From contig JAGRHW010000185.1 in the NCBI GenBank assembly GCA_020444765.1, positions 1-6,952 on the forward strand: a stretch of DNA of 6,952 nucleotides. Direction: 5' to 3'. The position numbers were made by a program, and so were the translations under genes. Shown in pieces: positions 1-5,927 of this stretch (its first letter is position 1; each line of letters starts with the position of its first letter). Source of the DNA: Gammaproteobacteria bacterium (GTDB lineage: Bacteria > Pseudomonadota > Gammaproteobacteria > Granulosicoccales > Granulosicoccaceae). The notes under the pieces are model-generated. The model did no database searches. It was not told the DNA's origin and was given only the letters and a program-made list of their open reading frames with translations.

Positions 1-209
1 CTGACCGTATCGACCTGCAGGCAAGGACTGGAATGCCGGGTCCAGCGGTGTCTTGGCAAGGCTCTGCGGGTATCCGGCTCGATCTGCCCGGAACCGTCCT
101 CCGGCACGACGGTTTCCGGCGGCGCGGCAGGCTTGTTTGTCGCGCAGGCGGCAAGTGCAAGCCAGAGCAACGCGGTGCCGGTTTTTAGCGGCAGCCTCAG
201 GCGGCTCAA
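1..209 (-). CDS. Small lipoprotein, 5' part only (runs off left edge)
   Basis: The frame opens with TTG and encodes a short basic start (MSRLRLPLK), a hydrophobic stretch and a lipobox L-A-A-C with the lipidated cysteine at residue 22. A proline- and acid-rich segment (ATNKPAAPPETVVPEDG) follows, typical of the flexible linker of small lipoproteins. The residue after the cysteine is Ala, not Asp, so outer-membrane sorting would be expected if Lol rules apply. It lies 31 bases downstream of the PqiA-family gene on the same strand and is probably co-transcribed. The last 22 or so visible codons look less protein-like (two AGA codons, arginine- and histidine-rich), whereas the +2 frame gives a more natural sequence there, so a frameshift or frame misreading near position 60 is possible. 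No family is recognisable from this fragment. PqiC/YmbA would be a natural partner of a PqiA protein, but nothing visible supports that. Confidence 0.55.
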   Translation of the reverse strand, partial: MSRLRLPLKTGTALLWLALAACATNKPAAPPETVVPEDGSGQIEPDTRRALPRHRWTRHSSPCLQVDTV

Positions 210-240
210 GCCCGGCCCCGTCGCTTGCCGGCGCAGGCGC

Positions 241-774
241 TCATGAATGTCCGGACGGTGTTCGCCCAGCCGGCATGTCGTCCAGTAAACGAACGACCCG
301 GCCGGTAATCAACATGGTCAATAAAACGGCGGCACCGAACACATACAAACCCGGATGCACCTCAATACTTGCGACAACGCCGAGCTTAACGGTAACGATC
401 AGAACCGCCACGACCAGAACATCAAGCATGGCCCAACGCCCGTAATCGTGCATCAGTCTCAAACAGGTCCGCATGCTTCCCCCACCCTGTTGTTTTGCAG
501 ACAATATGAAAAAAAGCAGCAGTATTTTCAATACCGGCAGCACGATACTGAATCCGCTTACCAAGACGAATAATACAAAATGCCCGCCCCGAAACAGTTC
601 GAAAACGCCTGACAAAACCGACAGGGAGTTATTCAGGAGCAGAAATTTCGAGATCGTAAGCATCGGCAGCCATAAACCAAGCGCCAGCAAGACCGCCGTC
701 AGCACCAGCAAACCGCGCAGTATCTTGATCTGCCCGGCGGCAAAGGCTGCCGGATTTTCCTCTGTCACCCGCAT
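241..774 (-). CDS. PqiA-family (paraquat-inducible protein A domain) inner-membrane protein
   Basis: This is a 177-residue membrane protein with four hydrophobic segments at about residues 20-38, 66-92, 115-137 and 142-160. Family hallmarks are an N-terminal segment ending in LWLPML, the loop SLSVLSGVFELFRGGH, the VLPVLKILLLF helix, and the signature YGRWAMLDVLVVAVLIVTVKLG. E. coli PqiA carries two such domains in about 400 residues; this is a one-domain form. PqiA proteins are thought to work with MCE-domain PqiB and lipoprotein PqiC in lipid transport across the envelope; no MCE gene is visible here. The frame stays open up to a TTG at 846, but that extension has no good ribosome site. A GGAG at 777-780 lies 2 bases before the ATG at 774 and 8 bases before a GTG at 768. 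The true start is therefore 774 or, on spacing, 768. Confidence 0.85.
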   Translation of the reverse strand: MRVTEENPAAFAAGQIKILRGLLVLTAVLLALGLWLPMLTISKFLLLNNSLSVLSGVFELFRGGHFVLFVLVSGFSIVLPVLKILLLFFILSAKQQGGGSMRTCLRLMHDYGRWAMLDVLVVAVLIVTVKLGVVASIEVHPGLYVFGAAVLLTMLITGRVVRLLDDMPAGRTPSGHS

Positions 775-776
775 TT

Positions 777-780
777 CTCC
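777..780 (-). promoter_or_regulatory. Ribosome binding site deciding the PqiA-family start
   Basis: GGAG (minus strand) sits only 2 bases from the ATG at 774 but 8 bases from the in-frame GTG at 768. Normal spacing favours GTG. Either choice discards the N-terminal extension back to the TTG at 846. Confidence 0.5.
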
Positions 781-871
781 AGTCGCATGCCGGATCGGCG
801 ATATGTTTTCAGCGCCCTGCCCCGGAATCTGCCCGCAAGCCGCCAACTGGCCGTCCGGTGGCTAAACACGT

Positions 872-888
872 TAGAATAGCCGATTATC
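872..888. promoter_or_regulatory. Possible back-to-back -10 elements between PqiA-family and FKBP genes
   Basis: TAGAAT at 872-877 on the plus strand (5 of 6 to TATAAT) would serve the isomerase gene, giving a leader of roughly 26 bases. GATAAT at 883-888 on the minus strand (5 of 6) would serve the PqiA-family gene. Neither has a convincing -35: the minus one has only TTGCGG at 16 bases, inside the isomerase's first codons. This is weak evidence for a shared divergent promoter. Confidence 0.2.
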
Positions 889-909
889 CCGGCCATACAG
901 AAACCCGCA

Positions 910-1386
910 ATGAAAATAATCATCCCGCTGCTGGCAATCGTCCTGGTTTTTCTTGCCTTCCGGCTCTTGAACAGCGGCAAAGGCGCCGCCGACAATCTCG
1001 CCAAAGGACAGGCGTTTCTGCAAAGCAACAAGTCAGTCGACGGCGTCCAAACACTGGCTTCGGGCTTGCAATACCAGGTATTGGAGCCGGGAACCGGCAG
1101 CGAACATCCGACCGCCAGCGATAAAGTCAAGGTCCACTATCACGGCACACTGATCGACGGCACCGTATTCGACAGTTCCGTCGAGCGCGGCGAGCCTATC
1201 GAATTCGCTCTCAACCAGGTTATCAAGGGCTGGACCGAAGGCCTGCAATTGATGGTTGTCGGCGAAAAGGCACGGCTGTTCATTCCGAGCGAGCTGGCCT
1301 ACGGCAATCGCCGGGCGGGCAAGATCGGGCCAGGTTCGACCTTGATCTTCGACGTGGAATTACTGGCAATCAACCAGGGCGGCTAG
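910..1386 (+). CDS. FKBP-type peptidyl-prolyl cis-trans isomerase, membrane-anchored
   Basis: The product is a 158-residue protein that isomerises X-Pro bonds, most likely on the periplasmic face of the inner membrane. Residues 3-20 are a hydrophobic anchor or uncleaved signal. Residues 25-55 (GQAFLQSNKSVDGVQTLASGLQYQVL) match the tail of the N-terminal FKBP_N region of FkpA/Mip/FklB proteins, but the long dimerisation helix of those proteins is missing. The catalytic FKBP domain spans about 56-155. It keeps the active-site aromatics and acid seen in FKBP12: Y77 in VHYHG, F87-D88 in VFDSS, V104-I105, W108 in GWTEGL, Y131 in ELAYG and F147, so it should be active. No clear Shine-Dalgarno precedes the ATG, but the anchor begins exactly there. 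The gene is convergent with the SulP gene; the 15-base gap and a 10-base palindrome over the stop codon (1380-1389) show no T-run terminator. Confidence 0.93.
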   Translation: MKIIIPLLAIVLVFLAFRLLNSGKGAADNLAKGQAFLQSNKSVDGVQTLASGLQYQVLEPGTGSEHPTASDKVKVHYHGTLIDGTVFDSSVERGEPIEFALNQVIKGWTEGLQLMVVGEKARLFIPSELAYGNRRAGKIGPGSTLIFDVELLAINQGG

Positions 1387-1401
1387 CCGAAGCCCATCTC
1401 G

Positions 1402-3198
1402 TCATGACTGCGGCTGCTCGCCGGTTTGCTCGTCCTCATCCGCCGTCCGTATCGGTCTGTAATACAACAAGTGGCGAATATCCACCTCGTCGCCATAGCG
1501 CGACTTGATGGAATGTATGGCCTCTTTGCGCCGGCTGAATATCCTCTCCGCGCCGATACGCTGGTAAAGTCCTGAGCGTTTCAGGGCATTCAGCAGTTTC
1601 GGTTTCGGCCGGGCGATAAAAAACTCGATACCGGCCTGACGAAGCCGTTCGGCCATATGGGCAAGCATTTCCTCACCGGTGGCGTCGATCTGATCGACCG
1701 CCTCCAGATCGAGGATCAATACCTTTAACTTCGGTTTGTCGGCCACCGCATTGAGCAGTCGCCGTTCGAGATAACCGGCGTTGGCAAAATACAAGTCCCC
1801 GTCATAGCGGAACAATGCAAGCGTATCGCTGGTTTTCATGCCAAACAGATGCGCATCGCGAAACACCCCTTCCCTGTCCATCGCGACCTCGGCGAAATGC
1901 GGCTGCATGGTCCGGTAGAGATAAAACATGATCGACAAGGCAACACCGACGAATATGCCGTTCTCCAGATGCGGCGCGGTGAGAATGGTCACGACGAAAA
2001 CCGTCAGGGCGACAAATCCGTCATGCGGATTGACGCGCCAGGCATGATTGAACGGCTCGATCTTGATCAGCCCGATCACCGCGATAATGATCACCGCGGC
2101 CAGCGTGGCGAGCGGCAAATGATAAAGCAAGGGCGTAAAAAACCACAGCGTCAGCCCGACCACGATGCCGCTGACAATAGCGGTAAAGCCGGTTTTCGCA
2201 CCGGCCGAGAACGCCACCGCGCTGCGCGAGAACGAGCCGGACACGGCATAACCCTGGCTCAGCCCGGCGACGATGTTGGCCAGCCCCTTGCCCACCATTT
2301 CCTGATCGGCCGACAGGCGGTGGCGGGTTTCCGAGGCGATCGCCTTGGCTATCGAAAAAGCTTCGACAAAGCTCAGCAAGGCAATGATAAAGGCCGGCAT
2401 CAGGAGTTCGGCAAAACGCAGGTTTTCGACACCTGGCACGACGATGTGCGGCAGTCCCGGAGGCACCGCGCCGACCACGGCTCCGCCAAGCGCTTCAAAA
2501 CCGATCAACCAGGAAATCACGGTAGCGACCGCCACAGTGACCAGCGCTCCCGGCCATTTCGGATAGAAACGGCGCATCGCGATCAACAAGACGAGCGACA
2601 AGACACCGATGCCGAGCGTCAGCCAGTGCGTCGATCCTGGGATCGCCTTCAGCAGGTCCAGATAGGTTTCCAATAAAGGCTTGTTGCCGTCGAGTTTGAT
2701 ACCGAACAATTTGCCCAGTTGCAGGCTGCCGATCACAATCGCGGCAGCATTGGTGAAACCGATCACCACCGGATGCGAAAGAAAATCCACCAGCACCCCG
2801 AGCCGCAACAAACCAAGCACCAGCTGGAAGATACCGACCATCAGCGCAAGAATCGCCGCGTAGCTGATATAGGCCGACGGATCGAGGCTCATCGGCGCCA
2901 AGGCCGCGGCCGTCATCAGCGAAATCACCGCCACCGGCCCGTTCTGCAATTGTCGCGAAGAGCCGAACAAGGCCGCGACAATCGGTGCAAGAAACGACGC
3001 ATAAAGCCCGATATAGGGCGGCAGACCGGCAAGTTGTGCGTAAGCCATCGATTGCGGCACCAGCACCAGCGCGACAGTAATGCCCGCAATGAGATCCGCC
3101 CTTAGCGTTTGCGGATTGCGCAGCTCGCCGAGCCACAGACCGGCGGCGGTAAAGCGTAGCCGTGCGTCAGCGAGCAAGGAGAGGAAAAAATTTTTCAT
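1402..3198 (-). CDS. SulP family inorganic anion transporter with STAS domain
   Basis: This 598-residue secondary transporter of the SulP/SLC26 family takes up or exchanges an inorganic anion across the inner membrane. The family covers sulfate, bicarbonate and others, and the substrate cannot be read from sequence. Residues 30-65 carry the signature ADLIAGITVALVLVPQSMAYA and AGLPPYIGLYASF, followed by the conserved NGPVAVISL at 86-94. A membrane domain of about 14 segments extends to roughly residue 430. The TM8 motif SFVEAFSIAKAIA supplies a conserved Glu (E279) found in family members. A cytoplasmic STAS domain occupies about 440-568 with LYFANAGYLERRL, VLILDLEAVDQIDATGEEML and FIARPKPKLLNAL. 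The length is normal for the family and no residue loss is seen. The start ATG lacks a clear ribosome site. It lies 66 bases after the VasI/TagO-like gene on the same strand, so shared transcription is likely. Confidence 0.95.
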   Translation of the reverse strand: MKNFFLSLLADARLRFTAAGLWLGELRNPQTLRADLIAGITVALVLVPQSMAYAQLAGLPPYIGLYASFLAPIVAALFGSSRQLQNGPVAVISLMTAAALAPMSLDPSAYISYAAILALMVGIFQLVLGLLRLGVLVDFLSHPVVIGFTNAAAIVIGSLQLGKLFGIKLDGNKPLLETYLDLLKAIPGSTHWLTLGIGVLSLVLLIAMRRFYPKWPGALVTVAVATVISWLIGFEALGGAVVGAVPPGLPHIVVPGVENLRFAELLMPAFIIALLSFVEAFSIAKAIASETRHRLSADQEMVGKGLANIVAGLSQGYAVSGSFSRSAVAFSAGAKTGFTAIVSGIVVGLTLWFFTPLLYHLPLATLAAVIIIAVIGLIKIEPFNHAWRVNPHDGFVALTVFVVTILTAPHLENGIFVGVALSIMFYLYRTMQPHFAEVAMDREGVFRDAHLFGMKTSDTLALFRYDGDLYFANAGYLERRLLNAVADKPKLKVLILDLEAVDQIDATGEEMLAHMAERLRQAGIEFFIARPKPKLLNALKRSGLYQRIGAERIFSRRKEAIHSIKSRYGDEVDIRHLLYYRPIRTADEDEQTGEQPQS

Positions 3199-3225
3199 GT
3201 CAGGATCGATGCGCGGATACGAACA

Positions 3226-3242
3226 CGGCTTACTGCCAGCCG
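3226..3242. repeat. Small inverted repeat between the VasI/TagO-like and SulP genes
   Basis: CGGCT and AGCCG, a perfect 5-base stem with a 7-base loop, occur in the 66-base gap. No T-run follows on the minus strand, so it is not a classical terminator. It could be a weak pause or a chance stem. Confidence 0.25.
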
Positions 3243-3264
3243 AGCAAACGTTTCCAGCTCGTGC

Positions 3265-4194
3265 TTATTTCCAGTGACAGGCTTCTTGTAGCGGTGAAAT
3301 CGCCGCGGGCAGACCTTCGAGATCGAACTGGATCTCCACCGTATCACCGCCATTGGGCGCCATTTGCACCTTGAGATCCGGTGCTTCGAGCATCAACTTG
3401 ATCAGTCCGATGTACTGCCCGTCGGGAAAGACGCTTTGGCGGTCGGAACCGATATTCCAGCGTGAACTGCTTTCATCGTTTTGCAGAACCGTCGTCACCC
3501 GCAGGGTTCCCGCCCCGACTTCGGTGCCCATATCGATATAGGAAACGGTTTTGTCTTCCCCGCAATGCAGGACCAGCTGCGGATTGACCTGTTTGCCCTG
3601 GATATTGACCGGCGCGATGGCCTTGGTGGTCACCGTGACGTTGGTCGAGTTATCGACTTCCGAGACCTTTCTCTCCAGCCGCCAGTTGCCCAGCAAGGCA
3701 GCCCGGCCGGCCGCCACATCGACCAATGATTTTCCGTTGATACTCAGAAAGTTGATATAACCGTTGGCCTTTTTAACCTGGCAGGTGGCCAGCAGGCTGA
3801 TCTCCGCACCATCGGCATTCATGGTTCGCGCCGGCGCGTTTTTGTTCCAGACGAATTTGAAGATATCGTCGTCTTCCTCGGCCTTAACGGTTGGCAACTG
3901 GGTGAAATCGGGATGCAGACTGACCGACTTGATCGCCGCGATACAGCTATCCAGCGCCATATCGACGCCGACCGGTTCCTGCGCCAGGGCTTGGTCGCCG
4001 TTTTGTTCATCAGTCAGTTCCAGCGAGGCGACATGCGCTTCATCGGTGGTTTGTCCGGAGGGTGCGGAACCGCCAAGCAGACTCATGATCGTCGGCCCGA
4101 TATAACCCCGAAGTCCGAACAAGGGACCGAGAATCTCGGCAAAGGCAACTGAAAAGACTAAGGTCAACAAGGCGACCTTGAGGTAATGATTCAT
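3265..4194 (-). CDS. Orphan VasI/TagO-like exported or anchored protein
   Basis: The product has 309 residues. Residues 5-40 are hydrophobic (LKVALLTLVFSVAFAEIL, then GYIGPTIMSLLGG) and form a signal or anchor. A low-complexity acidic linker follows to about residue 78. Residues 80-160 form a small two-cysteine region (C84 in LDSCIAAI, C138 in LATCQV). The region 165-308 resembles the VasI/TagO domain of type VI secretion clusters: W171 in GNWRLERKVSEVDNSTNV, LVLHCGEDKTVSYI (C211), SSRWNIGSDRQSVF, the YIGLIKLMLEAPDLKVQ helix, and the ending FDLEGLPAAISPLQEACHW (C306). The four cysteines suggest two disulfides in the periplasm. The ATG at 4194 has AGGA 6 bases upstream; a longer frame from a GTG at 4257 lacks such support. 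No other type VI gene is in the window. The resemblance is from memory of motifs, so the family call is moderate and no function is claimed. Confidence 0.75.
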   Translation of the reverse strand: MNHYLKVALLTLVFSVAFAEILGPLFGLRGYIGPTIMSLLGGSAPSGQTTDEAHVASLELTDEQNGDQALAQEPVGVDMALDSCIAAIKSVSLHPDFTQLPTVKAEEDDDIFKFVWNKNAPARTMNADGAEISLLATCQVKKANGYINFLSINGKSLVDVAAGRAALLGNWRLERKVSEVDNSTNVTVTTKAIAPVNIQGKQVNPQLVLHCGEDKTVSYIDMGTEVGAGTLRVTTVLQNDESSSRWNIGSDRQSVFPDGQYIGLIKLMLEAPDLKVQMAPNGGDTVEIQFDLEGLPAAISPLQEACHWK

Positions 4195-4200
4195 ATCCAG

Positions 4201-4204
4201 TCCT
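4201..4204 (-). promoter_or_regulatory. Ribosome binding site of the VasI/TagO-like gene
   Basis: AGGA, 6 bases from the ATG at 4194, selects that start over the in-frame GTG at 4257. Confidence 0.65.
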
Positions 4205-4276
4205 GCAGCCCCATTCGATGGTGGGTTCCTGTGTCCGCGAATGAATCCGTCTGACACACAGATGGATTCTCCCGGA

Positions 4277-4304
4277 ATGATACAGGTTCAGACTTTCAGT
4301 GCAA
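4277..4304 (-). promoter_or_regulatory. Candidate sigma-70-type promoter of the VasI/TagO-like gene
   Basis: On the minus strand, TTGCAC (4299-4304, 3 of 6 to the -35 consensus), a 16-base spacer and TATCAT (4277-4282, 5 of 6) would start transcription about 75 bases before the ATG at 4194. The inverted repeat at 4286-4312 covers the -35 and most of the spacer, where a repressor would block polymerase. The -35 match is weak. Confidence 0.4.
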
Positions 4305-4312
4305 GTCTGAAC
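4286..4312. repeat. Perfect 10-base inverted repeat, possible operator
   Basis: GTTCAGACTT and AAGTCTGAAC are exact reverse complements separated by 7 bases (TCAGTGC), giving 27 bases in all. No T-run follows on either strand, which argues against a terminator. The arm centres are about 17 bases apart, compatible with a dimeric DNA-binding protein on one helix face. It overlaps the predicted promoter of the VasI/TagO-like gene. It could also form a hairpin if an upstream transcript reads through. Confidence 0.7.
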
Positions 4313-4337
4313 AAAATACGCCAAGAATTTGTTATTT

Positions 4338-4372
4338 CAGATGATCCTGAACATCTGGGTTTGCAAAAACCC
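4338..4372. repeat. Two adjoining hairpin-forming inverted repeats
   Basis: CAGATG (4338-4343) pairs with CATCTG (4352-4357) across an 8-base loop. It shares base 4357 with the next repeat, in which GGGTTT (4357-4362) pairs with AAACCC (4367-4372) around a GCAA tetraloop of the stable GNRA type on the plus strand. No coding frame of interest covers them. Confidence 0.5.
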
Positions 4373-4383
4373 GCGCCTTCGCG
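4365..4383 (-). terminator. Weak candidate terminator downstream of the OsmC-family gene
   Basis: Read on the minus strand, CGCG-AAGG-CGCG (4383 to 4372) is followed by GG and then five T residues (4369-4365). The stem is only 4 base pairs, so efficiency is doubtful. The stronger hairpin at 4411-4426 lies closer to the stop codon but has no T-run. Confidence 0.25.
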
Positions 4384-4410
4384 TCGCCATGCCGGTTCGC
4401 ATTATTTCCC

Positions 4411-4426
4411 GCGGGGTTTGCCCCGC
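4411..4426. repeat. GC-rich hairpin just after the OsmC-family stop codon
   Basis: GCGGGG (4411-4416) and CCCCGC (4421-4426) pair perfectly around a 4-base loop, beginning 4 bases past the stop codon. A-rich sequence rather than a T-run follows on the minus strand. It may protect the 3' end of the transcript or cause pausing. Confidence 0.5.
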
Positions 4427-4430
4427 CCGT

Positions 4431-4868
4431 TCAATCGACTTCGATGATTTGTATGTCGAGGGTTTTCTCTGCAGTCATGGAATTGGTCACCAGGCAGATA
4501 TCCTTGGCCCGCATCAGCAGCTTTTCGGCAAGCTCGATATTGGTGCCTCTGGCGACCGTCAGTTTGACCCGCAGATTGAGTTGAGTGAATTGTGTCTGCC
4601 GCTCCGGCCGCTCAAGAACCGCGTCGGTCTGACATTCGAGATTGATCCAGTCGAATTTTTTCGCGTTAGTGACAGCGCGGAACGAAAGGATATAGCAATC
4701 GGCCACGGAACCGGCGAACAGGGTTTCCGGCGACCAGAGATCGCCCGGCCCGTCGAATTCGGCCGGCGCCGCGGTGGTAATCGGTTCAAGGCCGGGCGAG
4801 CTGAGCTGAACATTGCCCGCGTTGGCGGCGATTGCACTCACCTTGTAAACGTGCGGATACTCTTGCAT
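4431..4868 (-). CDS. OsmC-family protein (thiol-dependent peroxidase fold)
   Basis: This 145-residue cytoplasmic protein belongs to the OsmC/Ohr family, whose members reduce organic hydroperoxides with a cysteine pair. The core motif is WSPETLFAGSVADCYILSF, with the conserved Glu at residue 48 and the peroxidatic-type cysteine at residue 58. The second conserved cysteine is C125 in AKDICLVTNSM, close to its usual place in E. coli OsmC. A third cysteine (C79, LECQTD) is extra. The length is normal for the family. AAGGA at 4876-4880 lies 7 bases before the ATG, fixing the start. Substrate is unproven: some OsmC-like relatives lack strong peroxidase activity. It sits 96 bases after the hydrolase gene with a good -10 box in between, so it probably has its own promoter. 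I assign the family, not the subfamily (OsmC, Ohr or YhfA type). Confidence 0.92.
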   Translation of the reverse strand: MQEYPHVYKVSAIAANAGNVQLSSPGLEPITTAAPAEFDGPGDLWSPETLFAGSVADCYILSFRAVTNAKKFDWINLECQTDAVLERPERQTQFTQLNLRVKLTVARGTNIELAEKLLMRAKDICLVTNSMTAEKTLDIQIIEVD

Positions 4869-4922
4869 GTCAGTTTCCTTTTGGGAGAAGCAAAGGCTTA
4901 TTCTAGCCCGTGCGCGATACGG

Positions 4923-4928
4923 ATTATA
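4923..4928 (-). promoter_or_regulatory. Consensus -10 box upstream of the OsmC-family gene
   Basis: The minus strand carries a perfect TATAAT preceded by C (CTATAAT), 54 bases before the ATG at 4868. No TTGACA-like -35 lies 16-18 bases further upstream. A consensus -10 with C at -13 and a poor -35 resembles stationary-phase (RpoS-type) promoters, as known for E. coli osmC. The sigma assignment is inference. Confidence 0.5.
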
Positions 4929-4956
4929 GCGCCGGCCGGATAATTATTTAGCGCCG
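4927..4956. repeat. Direct repeat TAGCGCCG with 22-base period
   Basis: TAGCGCCG occurs at 4927-4934 and 4949-4956. The 22-base offset is about two helical turns, so both copies face the same side of the DNA. The first copy overlaps the -10 box of the OsmC-family gene, and the pair fills the position where a -35 would be. It may be an activator or repressor site, or chance. Confidence 0.35.
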
Positions 4957-4964
4957 CAAAAAAC

Positions 4965-5870
4965 TCAGGATAACAACAAGGCACGGACCCTATCGGCGCT
5001 TTGTTGCGGATACTCCTGCATAAAACAATGTCCGCCAGGCACGGTTTCCGTGACAAAGCAGGAATTGGCGCTAGATGCAGTTTGTGCCGATCTCGCGGCA
5101 AACGGAAACGTCTGTTCCGCCATCAGCAAATGCACGGGTACGTTCAGGCTGCGTATCTTGCGCCACAGGCCCTGGGGATACGAGGCGAATATTTTCGCTT
5201 CTAGCCAGCTCGGACATTTCAGTTGAATCCGGCCTTCTTCATTCTCACGCATGGCATAACGGACGAAACACTGTAAAGCCTCTTCATCCCAGTTTTGAAA
5301 AATGCCGCGTTCGCGCAGATAATTGGCCGCGGCCGCCCGCGACGGCCAGTCGGTACGGCGTTTTTGCGCCCGCCGTGCAAGCGGAGACAAGCGTTCGAGC
5401 AGACCGGTGTAGTGAAGCGCGGCCATGGCTCCCAGCATGCCGCGGGAAAAATAAACCGGATCGAGCAGCACCAGTTTGTCGAACAGATCCGGATGATCGG
5501 CCGCCATCATGGTCGTCAGCGCGCCGCCGAGTGAGTGCGCGACGCCGAAAACCGGTCGCCTGCTGTCGGCCGTCAAACTCAAATGATGGCGCAGTACGCC
5601 GGCGCAGATCTCGGCATTGGTGTTCCAGCCGAGAAAACGCTCACCACTGTCGCTGTCGCCATGACCCTGAACATCGGTTATCAGCAGATCAAAATCCTTT
5701 TGCAATTCGCTCAGCATCGGCCAGTAAGTCAGTCCGCACATGCCGTTGCCGTGCAAAAAATGCAACAATGGCTTGCTGGTATCATGACTTGCAAAACCAC
5801 GAATCGTCAGATGGTAAGCCGACGGCCTTGACCAGGCTTGCAGTGTGTTCGGTATGCTATGATCTTTCAA
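4965..5870 (-). CDS. Alpha/beta hydrolase
   Basis: The 301-residue protein has an alpha/beta-hydrolase fold. Residues 36-43 (LHFLHGNG) supply the oxyanion-hole motif after strand 3. LLITDVQGHGDSD (62-74) is the strand 4 and turn region. The nucleophile elbow is FGVAHSLGGA with Ser113, using Ala where Gly is usual (AHSLG rather than GHSLG). A helical cap of about 140-240 follows. The likely acid is Glu252 in LLMAEQTFPF, where most relatives use Asp, and the catalytic base is His281 in VPGGHCFM. The triad therefore looks complete, and an esterase, lipase or related activity is expected; the substrate is unknown. The only start that keeps the first strand is TTG at 5870, because the next Met is residue 44 within the oxyanion motif. 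No strong ribosome site precedes it. It follows the YfcA-like gene by 57 bases and is probably in its operon. Confidence 0.88.
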   Translation of the reverse strand: MKDHSIPNTLQAWSRPSAYHLTIRGFASHDTSKPLLHFLHGNGMCGLTYWPMLSELQKDFDLLITDVQGHGDSDSGERFLGWNTNAEICAGVLRHHLSLTADSRRPVFGVAHSLGGALTTMMAADHPDLFDKLVLLDPVYFSRGMLGAMAALHYTGLLERLSPLARRAQKRRTDWPSRAAAANYLRERGIFQNWDEEALQCFVRYAMRENEEGRIQLKCPSWLEAKIFASYPQGLWRKIRSLNVPVHLLMAEQTFPFAARSAQTASSANSCFVTETVPGGHCFMQEYPQQSADRVRALLLS

Positions 5871-5927
5871 AAGTCTTTGACTCAGTCTCGTTAAAAGAGG
5901 CCTTTCGTACGTCTCATCATCAGGGTC

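Noticed and set aside
206..244. A 12-codon frame whose ATG overlaps the PqiA-family stop and whose TGA overlaps the lipoprotein TTG
   Set aside because: The arrangement would suit translational coupling, but there is no ribosome site and such a short frame is expected by chance.
775..846. N-terminal extension of the PqiA-family protein from a TTG start
   Set aside because: It has no ribosome site and adds a non-homologous stretch, whereas GGAG supports a start at 774 or 768.
1380..1389. Palindrome CGGCTAGCCG over the FKBP stop codon as a bidirectional terminator
   Set aside because: There is no loop and no T-run on either strand; it is probably a chance palindrome.
1849..2676. A 275-codon open frame on the plus strand inside the SulP gene
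   Set aside because: It is the antisense shadow of a clear transporter gene, is rich in Arg, His, Gln and Asp, and has no domain or ribosome site.
2495..3136. A 213-codon minus-strand frame overlapping the start of the SulP gene
   Set aside because: It is an out-of-frame shadow of the transporter with Ala/Arg/Cys-rich low-quality composition.
5871..5927. A nine-codon frame with tandem ATG codons between the TSUP and hydrolase genes
   Set aside because: It is too short, lacks a ribosome site and shows no attenuator-like codon run.
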